A DNA stretch of 64,000 bases. Origin: Jilunia laotingensis. GTDB lineage: Bacteria > Bacteroidota > Bacteroidia > Bacteroidales > Bacteroidaceae. Shown piece after piece: positions 1-9,800 of this stretch. The DNA lies in the NCBI RefSeq assembly GCF_014385165.1, contig NZ_JACRTF010000001.1:1302001-1366000 (forward strand), written 5' to 3'. How positions within the stretch are numbered: position 1 is the stretch's first letter; every line of letters starts with the position of its first letter. A program made the translations under genes and the position numbers. Below the pieces are notes generated by a model, which had not been told where the DNA came from, ran no database searches, and was given only the letters and a program-made list of their open reading frames with translations.

Positions 1-964
1 ACACCTTGCCAAACAGATAATGATCTTCCCAATAGGAGGAAGTTCGGGTGACAAGCTCTTCCCTCACCGCTTGCAAAGTTTCCGCTTCCATCACGCGAGA
101 GAAAAGAGAAAATCCGTTATGATATAAATATGCCAACTGAGCTAGGCGTACATGCGGGAAATTACCCGGACGAATGCGCAAGAAACGCCAAAGTGAAAGA
201 TCCATTGGCGCAGGCAGTTCAAATTTACGTTGCAAGTAACGGAACTCTGCCTGCAACCGCGTCTGATAGTCATCAACCGCTTCATCCTCCAACAAACCGG
301 CCTGCCCAAAGAAAAAAGCTTCCACCTGTGCCAAGTCATTCCGGTGTTTATCAATCGCACGGAAAGAGAGAAGAGTACCCCATGTTTCAAAAGCATCGCC
401 ATTCAGGCCAAATCCGAAGTTACGGGACAATGTGATGAAAAAAGCATCTTCCCAGTTGTTATTGCACCTCTCCAACCGCTGCCGGATGGCTTCGTTTTTT
501 TGTTGAAAGCGTTCCGTCTGCAAAGCTGTCAGCCACGAATGAACCGTCAGTTTCGGTAAGGAGCCGAGTATGGAATAGCATGGCGGATAAATATCTGCCC
601 GGCGAAGCTCTTCGTAATGTTCCGATACATGTTCCGGGCAGCCCAGCACTAATTGGGGGATGGTTTCGCCATTCGGACGCACTACTTCGCAATCGGGTTG
701 TTCCACCACATGCAGAATAACCGAGTCATACGCCTTATCGCGATCGTGCCCGTGCTTGAACCAATCCGATGAACAGGAGTGAATTTCCACATTTCCTACC
801 CATAACGTTCCGTTTATCTTCAATTTGGCATTGAAAAAATCGGGACCGGCATTCGAATTATGCAGTCCCGGATCGATCACCTCAACAGGCAGGCCACCGG
901 TCGTTTGCAATGTTTTCAAAGGAAATATTTTGTGTTTCCAGACATAGTGTAATAGATGTTCCAT
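1..964 (-). CDS. DUF2851 family protein (3' end beyond window)
   Basis: An open frame runs on the minus strand from an ATG at 962-964 to the window edge, about 321 codons without a stop. The N-terminus begins MEHLLHYVWKHKIFPL and continues with GLHNSNAGPDFFNAKLKING and GNVEIHSCSSDWFKHGHD, which I recognise as typical of DUF2851, a conserved Bacteroidetes protein of roughly 420 residues with no established function. The C-terminal quarter should lie outside the window. There is no signal peptide, so it is probably cytoplasmic. It is divergent from dapB, and a -7 box for it lies at 990-997. Family assignment is from memory of the motif pattern. The partial status is certain because the frame is open at base 1. 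Confidence 0.8.
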   Translation of the reverse strand, partial: MEHLLHYVWKHKIFPLKTLQTTGGLPVEVIDPGLHNSNAGPDFFNAKLKINGTLWVGNVEIHSCSSDWFKHGHDRDKAYDSVILHVVEQPDCEVVRPNGETIPQLVLGCPEHVSEHYEELRRADIYPPCYSILGSLPKLTVHSWLTALQTERFQQKNEAIRQRLERCNNNWEDAFFITLSRNFGFGLNGDAFETWGTLLSFRAIDKHRNDLAQVEAFFFGQAGLLEDEAVDDYQTRLQAEFRYLQRKFELPAPMDLSLWRFLRIRPGNFPHVRLAQLAYLYHNGFSLFSRVMEAETLQAVREELVTRTSSYWEDHYLFGKV

Positions 965-989
965 GTTAACAAGACGTTAATGTATACGG

Positions 990-997
990 CAAATGTA
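990..997 (-). promoter_or_regulatory. Bacteroides -7 box for the DUF2851 gene
   Basis: Read on the minus strand this is TACATTTG, a full match to the Bacteroides -7 consensus TAnnTTTG, 26 bases before the ATG. A convincing -33 TTTG is not obvious. Confidence 0.5.
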
Positions 998-1007
998 ATA
1001 AATATCT

Positions 1008-1015
1008 TATCTTTG
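1008..1015 (+). promoter_or_regulatory. Bacteroides -7 box for dapB
   Basis: TATCTTTG matches the Bacteroides -7 consensus TAnnTTTG, 33 bases before the dapB ATG. It lies back to back with the minus-strand box at 990-997, so the two genes share an 85-bp divergent promoter region. Confidence 0.55.
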
Positions 1016-1048
1016 CGACTATTATTTTGAATATAAGTCAGTAAAACA

Positions 1049-1777
1049 ATGAAAATAGCATTAATCGGCTACGGAAAAATGGGTAAAGAGATCGAAAAAG
1101 TAGCCCTAAGCCGCGGACACGAGATTGTCAGCATCATCGATATCAACAATCAGGAGGATTTTGAATCCGAGGCTTTCCGTTCGGCGGACGTAGCGATCGA
1201 ATTCACCAATCCTAAAGTAGCCTACAATAACTATATACGCACATTCAAAGCCGGTGTGAAGCTGGTCTCCGGCAGTACGGGCTGGATGGCGGAGCATGGT
1301 GAAGAGATAAAAGCACTCTGCCAGAAAGAAGGAAAGACATTGTTTTGGTCGTCCAATTTCAGTTTGGGGGTAGCTATCTTCTCGGCAGTGAACAAGTATC
1401 TGGCAAAGATAATGAACCGATTCCCCGGATATGACGTAACGATGAGCGAAACACACCATGTGCATAAGCTCGATGCGCCAAGCGGTACCGCCATCACGCT
1501 GGCGGAAGGCATTCTGGAAAATCTGGATCGTAAAGACCGTTGGGTAAAGGAAGAGGCAACTTCCGCAGACGAACTTCCTATCCGTTCCGTCCGGGAAGGA
1601 GAGGTATTCGGCATCCACACCGTCCGTTATGATTCGGTGGCAGACAGTATTTCAATAACTCATGATGCAAAAAATCGTGGAGGTTTTGCTCTGGGTGCAG
1701 TCCTTGCAGCCGAATATACGTCAGACAAACAAGGATTCCTGGGTATGAGCGACCTGTTTCCGTTTCTAAAAGATTAA
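1049..1777 (+). CDS. dapB: 4-hydroxy-tetrahydrodipicolinate reductase
   Basis: DapB reduces 4-hydroxy-tetrahydrodipicolinate with NAD(P)H in the lysine/diaminopimelate pathway, in the cytoplasm. The N-terminus has the Rossmann dinucleotide loop GYGKMGKEI. The catalytic region SETHHVHKLDAPSGTAI, at about residues 132-148, carries the family's histidine pair, the active-site lysine and the substrate-binding GT. At 242 residues it is slightly shorter than many DapB proteins but complete. It starts at the only sensible ATG, just before the Rossmann motif. It is followed after 19 bp by lepB on the same strand, so the two are probably cotranscribed. Confidence 0.95.
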   Translation: MKIALIGYGKMGKEIEKVALSRGHEIVSIIDINNQEDFESEAFRSADVAIEFTNPKVAYNNYIRTFKAGVKLVSGSTGWMAEHGEEIKALCQKEGKTLFWSSNFSLGVAIFSAVNKYLAKIMNRFPGYDVTMSETHHVHKLDAPSGTAITLAEGILENLDRKDRWVKEEATSADELPIRSVREGEVFGIHTVRYDSVADSISITHDAKNRGGFALGAVLAAEYTSDKQGFLGMSDLFPFLKD

Positions 1778-1796
1778 TAATAAAACATCGATAATC

Positions 1797-3227
1797 ATGA
1801 GAAAAGCAACGCGCGCGCAATGGATCAAATGTACGATCGCCATCATACTCTACCTGGCATTCCTGGTATGGGTAAAAAGTTGGTGGGGATTAATTGTAGT
1901 ACCTTTCATTTTTGATATCTACATCACGAAGAAAATTCCCTGGTCGTTCTGGAAGAAGTCCAAGAATCCTACTGTACGAAGTATTATGAGTTGGGTGGAT
2001 GCCATCGTATTTGCATTGGTAGCTGTTTATTTTGTGAATATATACGTATTCCAGAATTACCAGATACCCTCTTCTTCACTGGAGAAGTCCTTGCTGGTAG
2101 GTGATTTCCTGTATGTCAGCAAGATGAGTTATGGTCCCCGCGTTCCCAACACTCCTCTTTCAATGCCGCTGGCTCAGCATACGCTACCTATCATCAATAC
2201 CAAATCATACATCGAATGGCCACAATGGAAATACAAACGGGTTCCGGGATTCGGGAAAGTGAAAATGAATGATATCGTTGTATTCAATTTCCCGGCAGGC
2301 GACACTGTCTCATTGAAATATCAACAAACCGAATCTTATGAAAGCCTTATATATAATGTTGGCAAACAGATCTATTCCAAGGATATCAACATGGACAGTC
2401 TTTCAAGTATTCAACAACGCATCATTTATGATTTATACTATGATGCAGGCAGAAAATATATCAATTCTCATCCTGAAGAATTCGATAAGATAGTCTACCG
2501 TCCGGTTGACCGCCGTGAGAACTATGTAAAACGCTGTGTAGGTCTCCCCGGAGATACCCTGCAAATCAAAGACCGTATCATCTACATCGATGGTGTAGCG
2601 CAAGAAGAACCGGAAGATATTCAATTCCAGTACGAAGTATATCCTACGGGTAAATTGATACCGGATGAATTCTTTCATGACGAGTTAGGACTGAGCAACG
2701 AAGACCTCCAATCTTACAGTCCGAATGCCAAAAAGTTTTATCTGCCCCTCACAAAAAAAGCATTCGACAAACTTTTAGGACGCAAAGATCTGGTAACATC
2801 CATCGAGCCGATCGTTCCGGTACCGGCACATAACCTCTATCCGTTAAACAAGTACACTGATTGGACGGTAGACAACTACGGTCCTATCTGGATTCCCTCC
2901 AAAGGTTCCACTATCACGCTGACAATGGACAATCTGCCCTTTTATGAACGTTGCATTGTCGCTTATGAAGGCAACAAGCTGGAGGTAAAAGAAAACGGTG
3001 ACATCTATATCAATGGAGAGAAAACAGACAAATATACCTTCAAGATGGATTACTACTGGATGATGGGCGATAACCGTCACAACTCGCAGGATTCGCGTTA
3101 CTGGGGTTTCGTTCCCGAAGACCATGTAGTAGGGAAACCGCTTGTCGTATGGTTGTCATTGGATAAAGACCGTGGTTGGTTCAATGGAAAAATCCGTTGG
3201 AACCGTCTTTTCAAATGGGTGGGATGA
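1797..3227 (+). CDS. lepB: Signal peptidase I (active copy)
   Basis: This membrane serine protease removes signal peptides from exported proteins. Two hydrophobic segments lie near residues 13-40 and 65-86. The catalytic Ser-Lys dyad is visible: Ser94 in IPSSSLEKSL and Lys245 in NYVKRCVGLPGDTL. The C-terminal GDNRHNSQDSRYWGFVPEDH box is intact. At 476 residues it is much longer than E. coli LepB. The extra length lies mostly in two insertions, around residues 180-235 and 260-400, as is usual in Bacteroidetes. It lies between dapB and a paralogue (3263-4198) on the same strand. Confidence 0.93.
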   Translation: MRKATRAQWIKCTIAIILYLAFLVWVKSWWGLIVVPFIFDIYITKKIPWSFWKKSKNPTVRSIMSWVDAIVFALVAVYFVNIYVFQNYQIPSSSLEKSLLVGDFLYVSKMSYGPRVPNTPLSMPLAQHTLPIINTKSYIEWPQWKYKRVPGFGKVKMNDIVVFNFPAGDTVSLKYQQTESYESLIYNVGKQIYSKDINMDSLSSIQQRIIYDLYYDAGRKYINSHPEEFDKIVYRPVDRRENYVKRCVGLPGDTLQIKDRIIYIDGVAQEEPEDIQFQYEVYPTGKLIPDEFFHDELGLSNEDLQSYSPNAKKFYLPLTKKAFDKLLGRKDLVTSIEPIVPVPAHNLYPLNKYTDWTVDNYGPIWIPSKGSTITLTMDNLPFYERCIVAYEGNKLEVKENGDIYINGEKTDKYTFKMDYYWMMGDNRHNSQDSRYWGFVPEDHVVGKPLVVWLSLDKDRGWFNGKIRWNRLFKWVG

Positions 3228-3262
3228 TCCTTGAAACAATTAAATAAAAGAGGCTTAACAGC

Positions 3263-4198
3263 ATGAAGCGATGGAAGTGGACAATAGCTTTGTCAGGAGC
3301 AATCGTCATTGTACTTTTGCTCCGTGGCTTCGCTTTTACTTCCTGCCTCATCCCGTCCAGTGGCATGGAGAACTCACTCTTCCGTGGCGAACGGATATTA
3401 GTCAATAAATGGAGTTATGGACTGCGTTTGCCTTTCATATCGCTTTTCTCTTACCACAGATGGGGTGAAAAGAAAGTGCGGAAAGAAGACATCGTTGTTT
3501 TCAACAATCCCGCCAATACCTCCGAACCGGTGATCGACCAGCGGGAAGTTTTTATCAGCCGGTGCGTAGGTACTCCGGGGGACACCTTACTGGTCGACTC
3601 ACTCTTCACGGTTATTCCGTCCCAAAAGGGAGCCGCACCCGATCTGAAACAATTGTATGCCTATCCCAAGATGCGCGAGCAGCAACTGGATTCACTCTTA
3701 GCACTCCTCTCTATCGCTCCCAATGAGTTAATGGGGCAGGATTCGGTGAACCATGTTCGTAGTTTCAGCCGTTATGAATATTATCTGTTGGAACAAGCCA
3801 TGAACGGAAAGAACTGGATACACCCTCTGCAAACCAACCCGGAAAGCAGCGTTGCTTATCCTTTGGTCATCCCCGGGAAGGGAAAAGCCGTTCGCGTGTA
3901 TCCTTGGAACAGAACCTTGCTGCGAAATACGCTTGTTCTTCACGAAGGCAGACAGGCAGAAATCAAAAATGACACTTTATATGTTGACGGAGCCCCCGCC
4001 CAACATTGTTATTTCACCAAAGATTATTATTGGATGGCATCCAACAATTCCGTCAACCTCTCCGACTCACGTCTTTTCGGATTTGTGCCACAAGACCATA
4101 TCCTGGGAAAAGCTTCCCTCATCCTGTTCTCCAAAGAAAACCAAACCAACCCTTTCAACGGATACAGATGGAACCGCTTCTTCCGCCCGATCCATTAA
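3263..4198 (+). CDS. Signal peptidase I paralogue lacking the Ser-Lys dyad
   Basis: This 311-residue protein is clearly S26-family. It has one N-terminal membrane segment (about residues 7-27), then IPSSGMENSL, ISRCVGTPGDTLLVD and a final NLSDSRLFGFVPQDHILGK. Aligned with the neighbour lepB, the catalytic Ser94 becomes Gly34 and the catalytic Lys245 becomes Ser99. The GDN of the C-terminal box becomes ASN. I checked both substitutions in the nucleotide sequence (ggc and agc codons). The fold is probably kept, but it should not cleave signal peptides by the standard mechanism. It might be a binding partner or regulator of LepB, or a decaying duplicate. The frame is intact with no internal stop. 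Confidence 0.85.
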   Translation: MKRWKWTIALSGAIVIVLLLRGFAFTSCLIPSSGMENSLFRGERILVNKWSYGLRLPFISLFSYHRWGEKKVRKEDIVVFNNPANTSEPVIDQREVFISRCVGTPGDTLLVDSLFTVIPSQKGAAPDLKQLYAYPKMREQQLDSLLALLSIAPNELMGQDSVNHVRSFSRYEYYLLEQAMNGKNWIHPLQTNPESSVAYPLVIPGKGKAVRVYPWNRTLLRNTLVLHEGRQAEIKNDTLYVDGAPAQHCYFTKDYYWMASNNSVNLSDSRLFGFVPQDHILGKASLILFSKENQTNPFNGYRWNRFFRPIH

Positions 4199-4212
4199 AT
4201 CAACCCTTGTAA

Positions 4213-4836
4213 ATGAAAACAGCTTATCTTTCCTCCGCTTACCTGGCTCCTGTCGAGTATTACACGAAGTTGCTCACATACGACCGTATTTTCATCGAAC
4301 AACATGATCATTATATGAAGCAAACCTACCGGAATCGTTGCACCATTGCCGGTCCCGATGGCGAGATTGCCCTCAGCATTCCTACTGTGAAACCGGATAG
4401 CCTGAAATGCCCGATGAAAGATATCCGCATATCCGACCACGGAAACTGGCGGCATCTGCACTGGAATTCCATAGAATCGGCTTATAACAGTACTCCGTTT
4501 TTTGAGTATTATAAAGATGATTTCCAACCTTTTTATGAAAAGAAATACGAGTTCTTAGCCGATTTTAACGAAGAGCTTTGCAACCTTGTATGCGAGCTGA
4601 TAGACATCCAGCCTGTGATGGAACGAACCTCAGATTATAAAACAACATTTACTCCGGATGAATATGACTTCCGGGAAGCGATCCATCCTAAAAAGGACTA
4701 CCACCTGACAGACCCAGAATTTATTCCCCGCCCTTACTATCAAGTTTTTGAAGCACGCAACGGATTCCGTCCCAACCTGAGCATCATCGACCTGTTGTTT
4801 AACATGGGACCGGAAAGTTTACTGATATTAAAATAG
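4213..4836 (+). CDS. WbqC family protein
   Basis: This 207-residue protein shows the WbqC-family pattern: an N-terminal YLAPVEYYTKLL, then KQTYRNRCTIAGPDG, the HWRH-like NWRHLHWNSIESAY, and a C-terminal NLSIIDLLFNMGPES. WbqC-like proteins are found in surface-polysaccharide clusters and as stand-alone genes in Bacteroidetes. Their biochemistry is poorly defined. There is no signal peptide. It begins 14 bp after the signal peptidase paralogue, so it is likely the last gene of a dapB-lepB-lepB2-wbqC transcript. Confidence 0.8.
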   Translation: MKTAYLSSAYLAPVEYYTKLLTYDRIFIEQHDHYMKQTYRNRCTIAGPDGEIALSIPTVKPDSLKCPMKDIRISDHGNWRHLHWNSIESAYNSTPFFEYYKDDFQPFYEKKYEFLADFNEELCNLVCELIDIQPVMERTSDYKTTFTPDEYDFREAIHPKKDYHLTDPEFIPRPYYQVFEARNGFRPNLSIIDLLFNMGPESLLILK

Positions 4837-5059
4837 GCCCCATTATGACTGATTAATTTATATCTCAACGAATATCGAATATCATTCTATAAATTATTTA
4901 TACCTGTAGAAGTATAAACCAAGAAACTACATTATGTTTATGGTATGAAAGTGAAATATAGATTCACCATAGACTACCACATGTACACAAAGAGATATTT
5001 GTTAGTTCCACTTTTTTTGCCTTAATTTGCCCATCCTATTTTAATTTACAAACAAAGAG

Positions 5060-5584
5060 ATGACTATTGATCTTGAATCATTCCGCAAGTATTACGATTC
5101 ATATTATGAACAATTGTGCCGTTTCCTGAATCTATATTCACACGATCCGCAGATCATTGAAGATGTGCTACAGGAAGTTTTCCTAAAACTTTGGGAGAAC
5201 CGCGACTCCGTGGAGGTAGAACACGTGAAAACGTATCTGTTCCACGCTGCCAAAAACCAGATATTAAACTATCTGCGGAATGAACAAAACAGGCATTACC
5301 TTCTGGAAAGGTGGTTCGACCAACAGATAGAAGACAAACATAACAAAGAATGTTTCGACTTGGAAAAGTTCTCTTCCGTACTGGACATGGCAATCAATTG
5401 CCTGCCCGAAAAGTGCAAAGAGATCTTTATCCTGAGCCGCAAAGAAAACCTAAGCTACAAACAAATAGCGGAGGTGAAAGGTATTTCCATAAAAACAGTT
5501 GAGAACCAGATGGGTATCGCTCTAAAGAAGATTCGTGACTTTATGACATCTTACTCGTTCTCATTCATTTTCTTTTTCCTTTAA
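5060..5584 (+). CDS. ECF RNA polymerase sigma factor of PUL 1
   Basis: This is an extracytoplasmic-function sigma-70 factor of 174 residues. Region 2 includes YYEQLCRFLNLYSHDPQIIE and DVLQEVFLKLWENRD. Region 4 is LPEKCKEIFILSRKENLSYK followed by a helix-turn-helix (IAEVKGISIKTVENQMGIAL) near residues 130-160. It ends in a hydrophobic tail (SFSFIFFFL). It is followed 128 bp later by a FecR-type anti-sigma gene and then by a SusC with an STN domain. That is the standard trans-envelope relay: glycan import by SusC signals through FecR and releases the sigma factor. The likely targets are the susC-susD-enzyme genes downstream. The 223-bp stretch before it holds no gene I can support. Confidence 0.92.
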   Translation: MTIDLESFRKYYDSYYEQLCRFLNLYSHDPQIIEDVLQEVFLKLWENRDSVEVEHVKTYLFHAAKNQILNYLRNEQNRHYLLERWFDQQIEDKHNKECFDLEKFSSVLDMAINCLPEKCKEIFILSRKENLSYKQIAEVKGISIKTVENQMGIALKKIRDFMTSYSFSFIFFFL

Positions 5585-5712
5585 TTTCCCTTTCTTCTGT
5601 CTTCAAAAGACAGATCATAACATTCTTTCATTTTTTCTCTGTTTTTTTTCAATTCTCTTTGGGGGTATCTGCAAAGTCATGTGTCTATTCTATAAAAGCA
5701 ACTAAAAATAGG

Positions 5713-6699
5713 ATGGACATATACGAAATCATATCGAAATATCTAACAGGCGAAAGCTCGGAAGCGGAGAACAACGAGTTGGCAAACTGGCGAAAACTCA
5801 ACGGAGAGAATGAGAAAGTCTTTCAGGAACTCAGAGAAAGCTGGGAATTGGCAAACGGTGATGCTCCGTCTCCTTACTATCCTGACAAAGAAAAAGTATG
5901 GAACCGGATAACAACGAACATCAAACAGGTAAAGATGACAAAAACCTATACCCACCGTCTTTTGATCCGCACGGCAAGCATTGCAGCGATGTTCGCTCTA
6001 ATCATTGGATTTTCTGCCTCTTGGCTTTTCACCTTAACGGACAGCAAGCCAGAAGAGAATATCACTTTCAGGACACGTTGGGGAGAAAAAGCGGAAATCA
6101 GCCTGCCGGATGGTTCGGTGGTATTACTAAATTCCGGTTCAACCCTGACTTATAATACAGATTACAATTTCCGTAACCGGAAAGTCCGACTGGAAGGACA
6201 AGCATTCTTCGATGTGGCAAAGGACACCAGAAACCCATTTACCGTTGGTGTGGGCAACATCCAAATCAACGTTCACGGAACAGCTTTCGATGTCAACGGA
6301 TACAAAGAAGATGCCTCCATTGAAGTCTCTCTCCTGAGAGGTCATGTGAGCATCGCCAACGACCAAGGAAACTTGTTAGCCGACATGAAACCCGACCAGA
6401 AAGCCATCATCCGGAAAGATGACTTTTCACAGAACCGGCTCATCGCCTGCAATGCCGATACTGAAAGTGTATGGAGATACAATAAACTTAAAATAGAAAA
6501 TGAACCCTTGGAAACCGTATTGCACAAAATGGAACGTTGGTATGGTGTACACATCCAACTCTCCGGTTCTCCGAAACATAAACATTACTGGTTGACCATT
6601 AAAACAGAATCATTAACCGAAATGCTTGAGGTTATCAATAAGATAACCCCGATCGACTATAAAATAGACGGAGAGGAGGTGAATATATCATACAAATAA
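5713..6699 (+). CDS. FecR-family anti-sigma factor
   Basis: This is an inner-membrane anti-sigma regulator of 328 residues. The cytoplasmic N-terminus is about 85 residues, with the sigma-binding segment MDIYEIISKYLTGESSEAEN. One membrane helix follows (about residues 79-102, IRTASIAAMFALIIGFSAS). The periplasmic part holds the FecR core, with RTRWGEKAEISLPDGSVVLL, VNGTAFDVN-like NVHGTAFDVNGYKEDAS and EVSLLRGHVSI, and a C-terminal STN-binding domain. I chose the ATG at 5713, next to GGATGGAC and matching family N-termini. The frame is open further upstream only through a TTG at 5659. It should receive the signal from the N-terminal extension of the SusC at 6856. Confidence 0.92.
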   Translation: MDIYEIISKYLTGESSEAENNELANWRKLNGENEKVFQELRESWELANGDAPSPYYPDKEKVWNRITTNIKQVKMTKTYTHRLLIRTASIAAMFALIIGFSASWLFTLTDSKPEENITFRTRWGEKAEISLPDGSVVLLNSGSTLTYNTDYNFRNRKVRLEGQAFFDVAKDTRNPFTVGVGNIQINVHGTAFDVNGYKEDASIEVSLLRGHVSIANDQGNLLADMKPDQKAIIRKDDFSQNRLIACNADTESVWRYNKLKIENEPLETVLHKMERWYGVHIQLSGSPKHKHYWLTIKTESLTEMLEVINKITPIDYKIDGEEVNISYK

Positions 6700-6708
6700 A
6701 AACAAGAT

Positions 6709-6738
6709 GAGCACGAAAGACGGCCATCCCTCGTGCTC
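6709..6738 (+). terminator. Hairpin between fecR and susC
   Basis: GAGCACGA at 6709-6716 pairs perfectly with TCGTGCTC at 6731-6738 around a 14-nt loop, just after the fecR stop. There is no strong T run, so it may end or dampen the sigma/FecR transcript rather than act as a full terminator. The susC operon is then likely to start from its own promoter in the remaining 117 bp. Confidence 0.5.
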
Positions 6739-6855
6739 TAAACACAAAACACTTTCAGCAAAATACTATCCTGCCAATGGTGGTAGGAAAGAGCGTATTG
6801 TATTTTGTAGGCAAAGGTAATATTAAATTTTTATTATACATTAAATCAAATTACA

Positions 6856-9800
6856 ATGTCTAACATCAAACAGTTATTATGCGGTATTTTAACCTTATTT
6901 TACATGGTAAGTTCCGTACCGTTAATGGCACAAAGTACAACAAAAGTTCAGCTTTCGGCAAAAGAATTTTCTTTGGACAAGCTGATAAAAGAGATAGAGA
7001 GCAAGACAAACTTTACTTTTGTCTTTGACAGCTCCATCGACCTGAAACAAAAAGTCAACACCACATCCGGAGACATTTCTTCCATATTGAAGAAAGCCCT
7101 CGATCATAAGGATATCACTTTCGAGTTCATAGGCAAACAGATTGTCTTGAAAAAAGTAAAGGCACAAGCACCCGTAACCAAAAAACGTCTGTTAACCGGA
7201 AAGGTTACAGACGAGACGGGTGAACCCCTGATAGGCGTCAGTGTCTTGGTGAAAGGGACTACTATGGGAACCGTCACCGACCTGGATGGAATGTTCCACC
7301 TCAACGGAGACCTTTCCGACCATAACATGCTTGCGTTCTCGTACATCGGCATGAATCCGAAAGAGTTACAGATCGGTCAGAACAACACAATCAACGTCAT
7401 ATTGGAGGCGGACACCAAAGCATTGGATGAAGTAGTAGTGGTAGGTTACGGTACTCAGAAAAAACTGAATGTAACCGGAGCCATCGATGTCATTTCATCC
7501 GAATCGCTCGAGAAGATGCCGGTATCTAACATCACCCAAAGCCTTCAAGGGAGCGTACCGGGCATTATCATCACCGATGGAGGAGGAAAGCCGGGCACAT
7601 CCCTCTCTATCAACGTCAGAGGACAAGGTACGCTGGGCAGCACGGAACCTCTGGTCGTCATCGATGGTATCCCAACAGGAATAGGAGATTTCAACATACT
7701 CAATCCGAACGATATCGAGTCCATCTCCGTATTGAAAGATGCCTCATCGGCAGCCATCTACGGATCGCGTGCAGCCAACGGTGTGTTGGTAGTCACCACC
7801 AAGAAAGGGAATAAAGAACGGAAGCCCGTCATCAACTTCTCATACAACTATTCCTCACAAGCGCCTACCAAAGTTCCTCAGATGCTGAACTCATGGGAAT
7901 ATGCCGAACTACGGAACGAACAGTTGACCAATTCGGACAAAATGATACAGTTCACACCGGAGGAGATAGAACTGATGAAAAACGGGATGGACCCGGATAA
8001 CTTCTCTAATGTGAATTGGTGGGATCAAGCAGTAAAAAGCCATAATGACATGCAGAATGTGAACCTAAGAATCTCCGGGGGCGGTAACAAGATGAGCTAC
8101 ATGGTGTCGGGAGGCTATACCAGCCAAACCGGACTGATCGACTATACGGATTTCAAGAAATACAATGCAAGAGCAAACTTAAATTTCCAGATCATCGATA
8201 ACCTAGACGCTTCCGCCAGTATCTCCTACTACCGCGATGAGACGCAAGTGCCTTACAATTACGACCGCTTCTTCGGCGAAGTGATGAACATGGCTCCTTA
8301 CGTACCCGTAAAAAAGCAAAACGGAGATTGGGGGCACCTCAACAACGAGACGACCAATCCGATTGCCTGGATCAAAGACGGTGGTTACAGGAAAAGTTAT
8401 GATGAGAACCTGTCCATGTCGATGTCTGCAAACTGGGAGATATTCAAAGGATTGAAATTGAGAGGACAGGCTGCCTACAATCACTGGACACCGGGACATA
8501 CGGAAATATCCAAGACCATCGAAATGACGAATGAAGACGGTTCCCAATCATTGATCAACAACCCGAACGGTGTCAGCCGCCAGCTAATCACCAAAAATCT
8601 GATCGTCCTGCAAGGATTGCTGGATTACGAAAAGCAATTCGGTTCACACAACGTACATGCTTTGCTCGGCTACTCGGACGAACACTATACGAGTTCATGG
8701 GTAGGCGGATGGAGATGGTATGTACCGGACAATAACATGGAAGAAATAGACGGTGCCACCGGCTCAGGCGATGCACAGGGCACCTGGGGTTCGTCCGATG
8801 AATGGAGAATGCGTTCCTATTTCGGCCGTGTAAACTATGACTTTGCAGGAAAATACTTTGTGGAAGGAAACTTCAGATACGACGGTTCATCACGGTTGGC
8901 TCCGGGACATCATTACACTTTCTTCCCTTCCGGTTCGGTGGGATGGAGAATATCGGAAGAACCTTTCATGAACTTCTCCCGGAAGTATCTGGATAACCTG
9001 AAACTGCGTGCTTCCTACGGACAGTTGGGAAACCAGAGCATCTCCCTATACCAATATGCGGAGGTCATCACCACCGATCCCAAAGGATATATGTTCGGCC
9101 ACAAATGGGTTCCGGGATCGTATATCGGCAAACTGCCTAATACGGAGATCGGCTGGGAAATCTCGAACATATTCAATATCGGTATCGATCTGGGCTTCTT
9201 CAATAACCGCCTGTCCGCTACTTTCGACTGGTATAACAAGAAGACCAATGACATCCTTCTAGATGTTCCGGTATCTTCCGTCATCGGTATCCCCGTCTCC
9301 GTACAGAATGCAGGAAAGATGAAAAACTGGGGATGGGAACTGCTAGTCGGCTGGAAAGACCATATCAACCAGTTCAATTACAGTGCTACCTTTTCACTTT
9401 CCGACCAGCGGAATGAGGTTCTCGACCTGAAAGGCACCGGTCCTTTCAAAGGCGACCGCACCATCACTCAGGAAGGTTATGCCCTGAATACTTTATATGC
9501 TTACGTAGCCGATGGCTTCTACACTTCCGAAGAAGAAATAGCCAACAGCCCGAAGTTTGAAGGCTACGCCAGCCAATTGAAGGTGGGAGACATCAAGTAC
9601 AAAGACCTCTCAGGCCCCAACGGAGTGCCCGATGGTAAAATAGACAGTTATGACAAGACTTATGTAGGATGGAGTGCCCCGAGATTCATGTACGGGCTTG
9701 ATCTGACAGCCGAATGGAAAGGGCTGGATGTACGTGCTTTCCTTCAGGGAGTGGGCAAACGTGACGAATACGTTCATGGACAAATCATCTATCTGAGTGG

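Noticed and set aside
130..692. Forward and minus frames of 77-109 codons near the left edge
   Set aside because: They are shadows of the open DUF2851 frame, which runs the full 964 bases and has recognisable protein motifs.
5659..5712. Upstream TTG extension of the FecR gene
   Set aside because: The 18 added residues do not resemble FecR N-termini. The ATG at 5713 does.
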